Assembly (NCBI GenBank): GCA_047638695.1 | Contig: JBLINY010000060.1 | Span: forward strand, 1-27,217 | Direction: 5' to 3' | Source: JAHECQ01 sp047638695 | GTDB lineage: Bacteria; Actinomycetota; Acidimicrobiia; Acidimicrobiales; SZUA-35 | Length of the DNA stretch: 27,217 nucleotides | Shown here: positions 14,969-22,432 of the stretch, one piece after another | Layout of the letters: each line of letters opens with the position of its first letter | How positions within the stretch are numbered: position 1 is the stretch's first letter | Translations under genes and position numbers: made by a program | The notes under the pieces: generated by a model | The model's input: only the letters and a program-made list of their open reading frames with translations | Database searches by the model: none | What the model was told of the DNA's origin: nothing

Positions 14969-16085
14969 GGGCGCGGGCGGTGGCCCACCAGTCAAGGTTG
15001 GCCCGGAATGGCGCGCCGGGAATAGTGACGTCTCCGCCCATGGGTAGCTCGGTCTGTTTCCAGAACGCCACGGCCTCTAAATGAGGATCGGTAAGAAGCG
15101 CTTCGATGGTGTTCACCGGCGTCACGGGAATTCCTCGACGCTGGGATTCCTGGAAGAACTCGAGACGGGTCATCGAGGCACAGAGCTCCTCGGTCCAGCC
15201 ATCGATCAGTTCCATGGTTTCCCCACGAACGGTCATGTCGTTGAACACGGGGTCGGTGGCGGCTTCGTTGCCCATGGCCTCCTGCATCCAGTTGGCCAAT
15301 GCCTCCCAGTGCCGAGGCATCAGGATGAGAATCGAGATGTAACCATCGGAGCAGGGGTAGAGACCGAATGGTCGGGTGAGCGTTCGGCGGTTTCCTGATC
15401 GCACCCGATGGACGCGGTCGTCGAGGAACACGGTCACTCCCGTTTCGGGAGAGACCATGAGGGCGGCTTCGCTGATAGCCAAGTCGACCAACTGTCCTCG
15501 CCCTGTTTGCCGGCGGGCACGCAGCGCCAGCATGGTGCTGATGGCTCCGTTTAACGCAGTGGCATGCAAGGCGAGTTGGGCCGGCCCGCCGGGGGCAACG
15601 GGTGGTTGGTCTTCGAAACCAACCGTGTACAAGACCCCGGAAGCTGCCCACGCACCGAGGTTCGTGAGCTTCCAGTCTCGCTTGGGGCCGTTGCGTCCGA
15701 ACGGTGTGATCGAGATCCAGATCACCCCTGGGTTGTCGGCCGCGATTGAGTCGTAGCCCAGACCCTGCTGGTCCAGTTCGTCGGGTCCGTTGTCATCAAC
15801 CACGACGTCAGCCTCACGAAGTAGCGAGCGCAGTTGATCGGCTCCCTCCGTGGTTCGGGGATCGACGACGACACTCTTTGTTCCCATGGCGAGGTATGCC
15901 CACCACAGGCTTGCTTCGTTGTCCGGAGCACCGTCGGCGAAGGGAGCAAGGCGACGCATCGGGTTGCCTTCCGGCGGTTCCACCTTCACAACGTCTGCGC
16001 CCATGGCCGCCATCATGCGAGTGCCATAGGACCCGGCGAGAGCGGAGAGATCGATGACTTTGAGTCCTTCCAACGGCCCGCTCAT
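14943..16085 (-). CDS. CaiB/BaiF (class III) CoA-transferase, subunit apparently lacking the catalytic Asp
   Basis: This 380-residue protein has the class III CoA-transferase fold signature: GLKVIDLSALAGSYGTRMMAAMGADVVKVEPPEG at the N-terminus, NPGVIWISITPFG near 117-129, TGRGQLVDLAISEA, and a C-terminal PVTPVNT. The loop before TGRGQ, where active members have Asp about 20 residues upstream (D169 in formyl-CoA transferase), reads GGPAQLALHATALNG and has no Asp. Its ATG overlaps the stop of the upstream CoA-transferase gene (ATGA). That partner keeps the Asp, so the two probably form a heteromeric enzyme. The alignment was made by eye. Confidence 0.85.
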   Translation of the reverse strand: MSGPLEGLKVIDLSALAGSYGTRMMAAMGADVVKVEPPEGNPMRRLAPFADGAPDNEASLWWAYLAMGTKSVVVDPRTTEGADQLRSLLREADVVVDDNGPDELDQQGLGYDSIAADNPGVIWISITPFGRNGPKRDWKLTNLGAWAASGVLYTVGFEDQPPVAPGGPAQLALHATALNGAISTMLALRARRQTGRGQLVDLAISEAALMVSPETGVTVFLDDRVHRVRSGNRRTLTRPFGLYPCSDGYISILILMPRHWEALANWMQEAMGNEAATDPVFNDMTVRGETMELIDGWTEELCASMTRLEFFQESQRRGIPVTPVNTIEALLTDPHLEAVAFWKQTELPMGGDVTIPGAPFRANLDWWATARAPRLGEHSA

Positions 16086-17443
16086 GCCAGATCCCTCGAG
16101 TCTTCGGCTTCCAGTGGGAAGAGGATGTGTAGCCACTCCTCGGACGGTCGTTCGAGCCGCAAGTCTGGGGCCTCCATGGTGAAGGCAACGTTCTCGTCCA
16201 CGAGCGCCTGTACCTCGGCTTCTGACATGCCAGCGACCTTCGTGAGCACCTCGACCGTATGTTCTCCCGTCGACGGCCCGCCTCGTGCGTTGGACGGTGG
16301 CGTATCCGTTAGGCGCTGCATGTTGCTCGTGAACATCTCTCGTTTGAACCGCGAATTCGGTCTGACGAGGAACGCGCCTCGCTCGCGCAACTGGCTGTCG
16401 CCGATCAGATCTTCGTTGGTGGCGACGATGTGAGCTGGAACACCGCCGGCCTGCAAACGGCAGGCCAGATCCTCGTTGGCGAATCCTGCGGTCCAGTCGG
16501 CCAGTGCTTCATCGAGCTGGTCGATGTTCGTCATCCGACTCTCGTTGGTGGCGAATCGTTCGTCTGCCGCCCAGCCCCGCGATGCCAACGCATCGAGTGC
16601 CCCCCACTGCTCGTCGTCCTCGCAGCTGATGGCGATCCAGCGCTCGTGCCCATGACAGGGATAGACGCCCTCTGGGGCGTACCAGAGGCTGCGGTTCCCG
16701 ATACGAGACTGTCCTTTGCCAGAGAGTGTGTAGTCCATGGCAAATGGGCCGAGCATGGCGATGGTTGCCTCGAACTGGGAGATATCGACATACACCCCCT
16801 CGCCCGTGCGATCTCGCTGTTCGAGACCGGCGAGCACCAGGAAGGTGGCGTGTTGGGCGGCGAAATAGTCGGGTGGCGCAACGGTCGCTATACCCGCCGG
16901 TTCTCGCCCGGCGTGTCCGGTGAGCTCATCGAGACCCACCAGTGGCGCCTGATTCGGGCCCCACGCCACGTATCGGTAGTAAGGACTCTCGGGGTCAGAA
17001 CCAAAGCCCGGAAGTTGCACATAGACAATGTTTGGATTGATTGCTCGAACGGATTCGTAGTCGAACCCCAGTTCGGTCAAAGCCCTCGCCGCGAAGTTGG
17101 CGATGAAGACATCGCACTCGGCCAGCAACAGCCGCGCTGCGGCGAGGCCCTTCGACTGCTTCAAGTCAAGAGCGACGCTCTTCTTGTCGGCGTTCATCTC
17201 TGATATGTACGGGCTCGAGTCGGCAACGGCCGGGGCCAGTTCCTCGTTGTCGCGCATCCATGCCGATCCGATGAGCCGGACGATGTCGGGGCTGGTCGGC
17301 GACTCGATCTTGAAGACATCGGCGCCGTGGGCAGCCAGATTCCGTCCGACGAACGGCGACGCGATGGCGATGCCCAGTTCGAAAACTTTGAGACCCGTGA
17401 GCGCCTGGAGGTCGCCCCCGCCGTCTTCGGTGCCGTCGGTCAT
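16082..17443 (-). CDS. CaiB/BaiF (class III) CoA-transferase, subunit with the catalytic Asp
   Basis: The 453-residue protein carries the family pattern: GLKVFELGIAIASPFVGRNLAAHGADVFKIESP, LDLKQSKGL, INPNIVYVQLPGFG, and TGEGVYVDISQFEA. The candidate catalytic D192 in PPDYF lies exactly 20 residues before TGEG, as in active members. About 60 residues after the usual end (from GMSEAEVQALV) form an extra C-terminal tail. Class III enzymes swap CoA between an acyl-CoA donor and a carboxylic acid through a mixed anhydride on this Asp. The start has AGGAG 7 nt upstream. It is the first gene of a two-gene operon. The intergenic region with the 19-bp repeats lies directly upstream. Confidence 0.87.
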   Translation of the reverse strand: MTDGTEDGGGDLQALTGLKVFELGIAIASPFVGRNLAAHGADVFKIESPTSPDIVRLIGSAWMRDNEELAPAVADSSPYISEMNADKKSVALDLKQSKGLAAARLLLAECDVFIANFAARALTELGFDYESVRAINPNIVYVQLPGFGSDPESPYYRYVAWGPNQAPLVGLDELTGHAGREPAGIATVAPPDYFAAQHATFLVLAGLEQRDRTGEGVYVDISQFEATIAMLGPFAMDYTLSGKGQSRIGNRSLWYAPEGVYPCHGHERWIAISCEDDEQWGALDALASRGWAADERFATNESRMTNIDQLDEALADWTAGFANEDLACRLQAGGVPAHIVATNEDLIGDSQLRERGAFLVRPNSRFKREMFTSNMQRLTDTPPSNARGGPSTGEHTVEVLTKVAGMSEAEVQALVDENVAFTMEAPDLRLERPSEEWLHILFPLEAEDSRDLA

Positions 17444-17539
17444 CCAATTCTCCTTGATCGTTCGCGGCCTGATCGCCCACCGTGCCGACGCTCCATCGCC
17501 CCGGGCACAAACGGAAGGTAGCGCACCGGCTGCCGATGT

Positions 17540-17566
17540 ACCTGAGTAGCCGCCGGTACCTCAGGT
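17540..17566. promoter_or_regulatory. Inverted repeat in the divergent CoA-transferase / CMD-protein intergenic region
   Basis: ACCTGAG (17540-17546) and CTCAGGT (17560-17566) are exact reverse complements 13 nt apart. A TTGCGCAA palindrome follows at 17570-17577, overlapping the first 19-bp repeat. The place between divergent starts suits an operator, but no regulator gene is nearby. Confidence 0.3.
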
Positions 17567-17573
17567 CCATTGC

Positions 17574-17706
17574 GCAACGGTCATCCGACCATGCAACGGT
17601 CATCCGACGATGCAACGGTCATCCGACGATGCAACGGTCATCCGACGATGCAACGGTCATCCGACGATGCAACGGTCATCCGACGATGCAACGGTCATCC
17701 GACGAT
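17574..17706. repeat. Seven tandem copies of a 19-bp unit
   Basis: The unit GCAACGGTCATCCGACGAT occurs seven times head to tail with no spacers. Copies 2-7 are identical and copy 1 differs by one base (GACCAT). A partial eighth copy (GCAA) follows at 17707. It fills most of the 299-bp region between the starts of the divergent CoA-transferase and CMD-protein genes, ending 36 nt before the latter. Frames reading through it give a 19-residue periodic peptide and are not credible genes. It may be a VNTR or an array of protein-binding sites. Confidence 0.95.
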
Positions 17707-17742
17707 GCAAGAGTGGGTCCAAGTCGAACAAAGGGATAACCG

Positions 17743-18546
17743 ATGACGAAGAGAACTCAGCAGGAGCGGCGTGCGGCCGGCATGGACGTACAGGCCTCGC
17801 TGCGCGGTGGTGATATCGACGCCGAGGCAGTGGCTGCGGCGACCGAGGCCCGCCTGGGGCCGCTGGGCTCGTACGTGATCGATTTTGCCTTGGGCGATGT
17901 TTGGAGCCGACCAGGTCTGTCCCGGCGGGACCGGAGCCTGATTGTGGTGACCATCCTCACCACGCTGAACCAACTCAACCAGCTCCGCACCCATGTGCAG
18001 GGCGCCGTCAACCACGGCCTCAGCCGAGTCGAGGTCGAGGAAATCATGGTGCAGCTAGCGGGCTACGCCGGGTTCCCCCGAGCGATCGACGGCATGACGA
18101 CGGCTCGAGCTGCCATCGCAGCGCAGGACGGTGTCGACGAGCTGGCACCGAGCCCGCTGCCCGAGCCCAAGGACGACGAGCAGCGCAGCGCCGATGCCCG
18201 TGAGGTGATGGGTCGGCTCAGCGCCGACCAGGCTCCCGGCGGTATCGGGGTCGATATGGGCCCGTTCACCGGCACAGCCGGTCGTTTCGCCTTTGGGGAA
18301 TTGTGGGCCCGAGACGAGCTGAGCCGTCGGGACAGGTCGCTCGTTGTTTGTGCGACCCTCGTGACCCAGGACAAGCCGGCCGAGCTGCGCTTCCACCTGC
18401 AAGGTGCCCTGAATCACGGGGTCACCATGGACGAGCTCGAGGAGCTCATGATTACGGTGATCGTGTACGTCGGGTTCCCAACAGCGGTCGAAGGCTTCCG
18501 AGCGCTCCGCGAGCTGCAGGCCCGCCACGCTCAGGAAGACTCTTAG
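17743..18546 (+). CDS. Protein of two fused carboxymuconolactone decarboxylase (CMD/AhpD-like) domains
   Basis: The 267-residue protein holds two copies of the CMD domain, about 37-125 and 163-262. Each has the landmark RDRSL-V, an (R/F)xH(V/L)QGA(V/L)NHG loop, EE(I/L)M and a Y(A/V)GFP helix end. Known family members decarboxylate 4-carboxymuconolactone or act as alkylhydroperoxidases through a CxxC. Neither copy has CxxC, so AhpD-like chemistry is unlikely. The His of HVQGA/HLQGA and NHG fits the PcaC-type. Fused PcaC-like doubles are known in actinobacteria, often annotated without a confirmed reaction. AGGG upstream supports ATG 17743. Confidence 0.8.
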   Translation: MTKRTQQERRAAGMDVQASLRGGDIDAEAVAAATEARLGPLGSYVIDFALGDVWSRPGLSRRDRSLIVVTILTTLNQLNQLRTHVQGAVNHGLSRVEVEEIMVQLAGYAGFPRAIDGMTTARAAIAAQDGVDELAPSPLPEPKDDEQRSADAREVMGRLSADQAPGGIGVDMGPFTGTAGRFAFGELWARDELSRRDRSLVVCATLVTQDKPAELRFHLQGALNHGVTMDELEELMITVIVYVGFPTAVEGFRALRELQARHAQEDS

Positions 18547-18552
18547 GGCATG

Positions 18553-18590
18553 CTGGTCAGGGCCTCCTGGTCAGCGCCTCCTGGTCAGGA
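18553..18590. repeat. 14-bp tandem repeat, 2.7 copies
   Basis: CTGGTCAGGGCCTC, CTGGTCAGCGCCTC and CTGGTCAGGA follow one another just after the stop of the CMD-protein gene. The last copy enters the 3' end of the small membrane-protein gene on the other strand, so the array sits at a convergent gene junction. Confidence 0.8.
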
Positions 18591-18746
18591 CCCGTCAGCG
18601 TTGCTGGTGGTGTAAGCGACGTACAACCGGTGGGCGCCCATCAAGAGGAACGCCATGCCGAGGAACCACGGGTCCAGAACGACGGTTAGCGCCAGTCCAA
18701 TGGCCAGGAAGCTGATACCCATGGCGAAATTCGGATCTTTAGTCAT
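18585..18746 (-). CDS. Small two-helix membrane protein (53 residues)
   Basis: This small frame encodes MTKDPNFAMGISF... to DGS. Two hydrophobic segments, about residues 7-24 and 26-43, are separated by Asp-Pro, giving a helical hairpin with short polar ends. GAGGGGA precedes the ATG by about 8 nt, a good ribosome site. It lies 93 bp downstream of the MFS exporter on the same strand and may be its last operon partner. I recognise no family. The hydrophobic pattern, the ribosome site and the position are the support. Confidence 0.6.
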   Translation of the reverse strand: MTKDPNFAMGISFLAIGLALTVVLDPWFLGMAFLLMGAHRLYVAYTTSNADGS

Positions 18747-18839
18747 CGTGTTCGGTCCCCTCGGCTGGCCGACGGCGAAGGTTATACCGGCGACTTGACT
18801 GGCGAAAGACTGCCTGTTTCGTTGGCCAGCGAAGGCTTG

Positions 18840-20084
18840 CTAGGCCACCCGGGTTATCTCGGGATGTCTTCTGATCCAAAGGGCCAGCACCACGATGCCC
18901 GCTGAGGTCGAGTAGATCACTGCTGTCTGGGGCCCTACCTGCTCGGCCAGCAATCCAAGACTCAACATGCCAAACGGCAGCGAACCAATCGACATCGACA
19001 ACAGGCCCATCGCCCTGCCTCGCATCTCCTCTGGTGAGATGGAAAGCACCAGAGCACTCTGAACCGAGGCGAAACCAGCCGATCCGATTCCCGTGAGCAC
19101 CAGCATCAGGAGGGCAATGGCGTAAACGTTCATCAGGGCGAAACCGATCAGCGCCACCATGCCGCAGAACGGTCCAGCAACGTACAGCCAACCCCGATTG
19201 GTGGGATTGGTGATGACGACTGCGACCGCACCGATGAGCATGCCCAGTCCGAGTGCACTGGCGAGCACTCCGGTGGCAAAAGGACCTGAGTCAAAGCGCT
19301 GGGCCATCACCGGTACAAGAGGCATGAACGAGAAGAACATAAAGTTCATGATCACGGTGACGCCGAGCAGCGAGACAAGCGGCTGGTTGTCTGGCAGCGA
19401 CCGCACACCAGCCAAGAGATCGGTTCGGATTTCCGCCAGCGACGTGTTTTCAACAGCTGGTCCGTCCCGTCTTGGCGGTGTCGGGACTCCGAGCATCAAG
19501 AAGAAGCAGCTGAGATAGAAGACGGCGGTGAGGGCGTAGGCGCCGTCCTCGGCGAGAAGCCCGATGATGGTTCCGGCGGTGAGTGAGCCGAGCATGTTTC
19601 CGCTCGACATCGACAGCGACTCGATTGCCATGGCATTGCCGACAAGCCGCTCGCCAACGATGTCGTGCACGAGTGCTCGTCGGTTGGTCATGTCAACGAC
19701 CTGCCCGATACCAACCGCAATGGCAAAGATGTAGACCATCCAGAATCGGATTTCGCCCGTTCGGACGAGTACCGCCATCAGGATGGCGAGGGGCACAAGC
19801 GAAACGAGCTGGCGCATCACCGTTCTGCGACGGTCGAAGCGATCGGAGATTGCGCCTGCCGCCAGGCCGCCAAGGAACATTGGTAGGAACATGGACGTGC
19901 CGACCAACTGCACCAGCAACGGTGAATCGGTCAGTTGGTTGACGAGATAGGACCCGACGAAGATGGTCATCCATCGGGTGAGATTCCAGAGCGCTCCAGC
20001 GCCCCAGAGCCGCCCGAAGGACGGCACCGACATCGATTCGAGCGGCCTTACCCGCGTCGATGCTCGTGAGGTGACCGCTCTCAC
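18840..20084 (-). CDS. MFS transporter (MFS_3/EntS-like exporter)
   Basis: The 414-residue integral membrane protein has ten or more hydrophobic helices. The loop between helices 2 and 3 carries the MFS signature AGAISDRFDRRRTV (about 77-90), and a related motif, ISPEEMRGRAMGL, sits in the second half. The overall pattern resembles the MFS_3 group, which includes the enterobactin exporter EntS and other drug or small-molecule exporters. The substrate is unknown. I start at GTG 20084 because GAGG lies 6 nt upstream. M18 is an alternative. It follows the F420-type oxidoreductase gene by 24 bp and is probably co-transcribed. Confidence 0.85.
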   Translation of the reverse strand: MRAVTSRASTRVRPLESMSVPSFGRLWGAGALWNLTRWMTIFVGSYLVNQLTDSPLLVQLVGTSMFLPMFLGGLAAGAISDRFDRRRTVMRQLVSLVPLAILMAVLVRTGEIRFWMVYIFAIAVGIGQVVDMTNRRALVHDIVGERLVGNAMAIESLSMSSGNMLGSLTAGTIIGLLAEDGAYALTAVFYLSCFFLMLGVPTPPRRDGPAVENTSLAEIRTDLLAGVRSLPDNQPLVSLLGVTVIMNFMFFSFMPLVPVMAQRFDSGPFATGVLASALGLGMLIGAVAVVITNPTNRGWLYVAGPFCGMVALIGFALMNVYAIALLMLVLTGIGSAGFASVQSALVLSISPEEMRGRAMGLLSMSIGSLPFGMLSLGLLAEQVGPQTAVIYSTSAGIVVLALWIRRHPEITRVA

Positions 20085-20108
20085 GTCATCCTCGTAGGAA
20101 TGAGAGGG

Positions 20109-20987
20109 TCACAGGTATTGGCTGATCACCGGTTGGCACTCATCGAGAAAGGTCAGGCTCATGTCTGGATCCTCGATGCGCATCGATGCTGGAGTCAGCA
20201 CCAGCCGCGAGACGCCGAGCTCGATGAGCTTTTCGATTCGCTCTTCCTTCGGGCGGCGCCACGTGAACATCGAGATGGGAACGCTGTCGGGGTCGCGCCC
20301 ACCCTCAGCTACAAGCCTGCGGAACAGCTCGACGCCGCCTTCGACCGATTGCTCGCCGCTGACCCCGGCCAATGACATATCGATGGGGCACCATTCGTCG
20401 GCGTACTCGGCTGCGTGCTTTATGCCGACGGGTCCGGCCTGCCCCATGGCGATCGGTACCGATCCCTGTGCTGGCTTGGGAAAGACCAGCGATGGCGAGA
20501 AGCGGTCGTAGGTTCCCTCGTAGCTAGCCACGTCCTGGGTCCAAGCAGCGCGTAGCGCGGCGACACGATCGCGAGTGGCCGAGAACCTCTTCTTGAAAGG
20601 GACATCGGGTCGGGCGTTCGACAGTTCCTCTTCGTTCCACCCGACCCCGATACCCAGGATGACTCTGCCGCCAGAGAGGGCATCGAGTGTTGCGACCGTC
20701 TTTGCCAGGTCCAGGGCCTCGTGCTCGAGAACAAGACAGATTCCTGTCGCCAGCTTGATCGTGGACGTCGCCTGGGCCGCCATAGCCAAGGAGACAAACG
20801 GATCCATCATGTGCCAGTAGCCCGAGGGCAGCTCGTCTCCGCCGGGATAGGGGGATCGGATCGGCGTCGGTATGTGGCTGTGCTCGGGCACCCACAATGA
20901 GTCGAAGCCGCGGTCCTCGAGTTCCTTTGCCATCTCCGCCGGTGGACGACTGCCGAGATGGTTGACGTGTAAGTAGCCAAACTCCAT
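20109..20987 (-). CDS. LLM-class F420-dependent oxidoreductase
   Basis: This 292-residue bacterial-luciferase-like TIM-barrel protein begins MEFGYLHVNHL and shows GFDSLWVPEHSHIP, DPFVSLAMAAQAT-IKLATG, TLDALSGGRVILGIGVGWN (a hallmark of the F420-dependent LLM subfamily) and PIAMGQAGPVGIKHAAEYADEW. Actinobacteria use these with coenzyme F420 or FMN for hydride transfer or oxygenation on small organic substrates. The substrate is not predictable. It is the first gene of the leftward unit with the MFS exporter, divergent from the alpha/beta-hydrolase gene with 149 bp between starts. Confidence 0.88.
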   Translation of the reverse strand: MEFGYLHVNHLGSRPPAEMAKELEDRGFDSLWVPEHSHIPTPIRSPYPGGDELPSGYWHMMDPFVSLAMAAQATSTIKLATGICLVLEHEALDLAKTVATLDALSGGRVILGIGVGWNEEELSNARPDVPFKKRFSATRDRVAALRAAWTQDVASYEGTYDRFSPSLVFPKPAQGSVPIAMGQAGPVGIKHAAEYADEWCPIDMSLAGVSGEQSVEGGVELFRRLVAEGGRDPDSVPISMFTWRRPKEERIEKLIELGVSRLVLTPASMRIEDPDMSLTFLDECQPVISQYL

Positions 20988-21136
20988 TGACAGAACCTAG
21001 CCCTGACCAGCTCACCGGTTCCTAAGGGAATCGCTGCGCCGATCGATTGTCTGGCGCTTTATCAAGCAACGCGTCATTCTCGAAAGATGACACATTCCCA
21101 CCTTGACAAGCTGTTGGCGACTGAGCGCAGCGAGCG
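20988..21136. promoter_or_regulatory. Divergent promoter region
   Basis: The 149-bp gap separates the starts of the leftward F420-oxidoreductase and rightward alpha/beta-hydrolase genes. TTGACA at 21103-21108 could be a -35 element for the rightward gene, but no matching -10 is convincing before the start at 21137. Confidence 0.3.
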
Positions 21137-21946
21137 ATGACGTTGACCCGAGGTCTGGTGTCAACCTCCGCTGGCCAGATGCACTATCGCGACTCGGGTG
21201 AGGTTGCAGCCAGCGGCCCGCCGATTCTGGTGATGCATATCAATCAACGATCATCCGCCATGTATCAAGAGTTGGCCGCGGAGCTGGCACCTCACCGAAG
21301 GGTCATCGCCCTCGATCATCCGAGCTTCGGTATGTCGGACCACGTTCTCGGTGAGCCGAGAATCCCTGACTACGGTCGCTGGGCCTTCGAACTACTGGAC
21401 CAGCTGGGGATCGAAGAGGTAGTCCTGCTTGGCGAGGCGGTGAGTGCGATCATCGCCGCTGACATGGCCGTCGCCGAACCCAGTCGCGTTCCACAGCTCG
21501 TCATGGTGAACTGCCCGCTCTGGGACGACCAGGCAAGTCGGTCAACTGACATGGGTGACATCCGCCCACAACGGCCAGCCGACACAACCGGTTGGCCCTT
21601 GACCCGCACGGTCGAGTGGGTGCTGGAACACGATGCCATTCACGCTCCCAACAAACCGACCCAGGAGTGGATGGACCGGATGAATAGGGCCCAAATGGAA
21701 GCGGGGCGAGACCGATGGCAGTTAGTGAACGCGATGGACGCCTACGATCTCGCCCCGACGCTTTTACTCGTGGCCGCTCCGACCCTGCTCGTCTGGGGTG
21801 AGCATTTTATCTACGCCGCGAATCGAGACGGCTTGACGTCGCGCATCGCCGACCATCGGGAGCAGGTGATTCCCGGTGGACGGTTCGACATGTGCTTTGA
21901 GAAGCACGTAGAAGTCGGCGCCGCGGTGGCTGAATTCCTCATCTGA
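21137..21946 (+). CDS. Alpha/beta-hydrolase-fold protein lacking the catalytic triad
   Basis: The 269-residue product has the layout of the alpha/beta-hydrolase fold: GPPILVMHINQRSS (oxyanion region), RRVIALDHPSFGMSD, the nucleophile-elbow strand EEVVLLGEAVSA, APTLLVWGEHF and a C-terminal VIPGGRFDM. The elbow reads G-E-A101-V-S instead of G-x-S-x-G. The usual WGxxD acid position reads WGEHF, and the usual GH catalytic His position reads GRF (R249-F250). All three triad residues therefore seem missing. It may be a binding protein, a non-hydrolytic lyase or a scaffold. It precedes the DUF35 gene by 24 bp and probably belongs to the same operon as the thiolase-like and racemase genes. Confidence 0.75.
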   Translation: MTLTRGLVSTSAGQMHYRDSGEVAASGPPILVMHINQRSSAMYQELAAELAPHRRVIALDHPSFGMSDHVLGEPRIPDYGRWAFELLDQLGIEEVVLLGEAVSAIIAADMAVAEPSRVPQLVMVNCPLWDDQASRSTDMGDIRPQRPADTTGWPLTRTVEWVLEHDAIHAPNKPTQEWMDRMNRAQMEAGRDRWQLVNAMDAYDLAPTLLLVAAPTLLVWGEHFIYAANRDGLTSRIADHREQVIPGGRFDMCFEKHVEVGAAVAEFLI

Positions 21947-21970
21947 CGCTCGGGGTGCTGGGATGGATGT

Positions 21971-22432
21971 ATGAAACAAGATTCTGCCAAACCGGTGGAG
22001 GTCCGCGCAGAGGATCTCCTGGCCGCGTTCCCCGGCGTGCGAGTAGACCATGACAACGCCGCCTACTACCAGGGTCTTCTCGAGCGCCGTCTCGTTCTCA
22101 ACCAGTGCACCGAGTGTTCGACCTGGCATCACCCGCCTCGACCAATCTGCCCTGCGTGCTGGTCGTCGGCCGTGACCCCACGCGACGTAACTGGTTCGGG
22201 AACCGTGGCGCTGGTCACGATCCTGCGCCAGGGGCCCCGACAGACCGGGGTCGACTATGAGGGCGGTCACGTGCTGGTGGCGGTTGAGCTGGACGAACAA
22301 CCCGGGGTGCGAGTAGCGGGAACGGTCATCGGGGTGCCGGCTGAGCAGATCGGGGTGGGAGATCGGGTCCGGCTGGTGTGGACCGATATCGATGGTGCGG
22401 CACCTCGACCCGACTTCGAGCTGGCCCAATGA
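21971..22432 (+). CDS. DUF35 zinc-ribbon / OB-fold protein
   Basis: The 153-residue protein has a rubredoxin-like zinc ribbon with C46, C49, C60 and C63 (CTEC...CPAC), followed by an OB fold (TGSGTVALVTI... VRLVWTDI). This is the DUF35 organisation. In actinobacteria and archaea such proteins bind thiolases or SCP2-thiolase-like aldolases and channel acyl-CoA. ChsH2-DUF35 with Ltp2 in steroid side-chain breakdown is the best-known case. Its stop overlaps the start of the thiolase-like gene (ATGA), consistent with a complex. About 30 residues precede the core helix. Confidence 0.88.
   Translation: MKQDSAKPVEVRAEDLLAAFPGVRVDHDNAAYYQGLLERRLVLNQCTECSTWHHPPRPICPACWSSAVTPRDVTGSGTVALVTILRQGPRQTGVDYEGGHVLVAVELDEQPGVRVAGTVIGVPAEQIGVGDRVRLVWTDIDGAAPRPDFELAQ

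Noticed and set aside
17574..17706. CRISPR array
   Set aside because: The units are contiguous with no spacers, are only 19 bp long, and no cas genes are present.
17482..17739. Repeat-encoded protein over the 19-bp array
   Set aside because: The periodic peptide arises from the tandem DNA repeat. There is no ribosome site, and more than one frame is open for the same reason.
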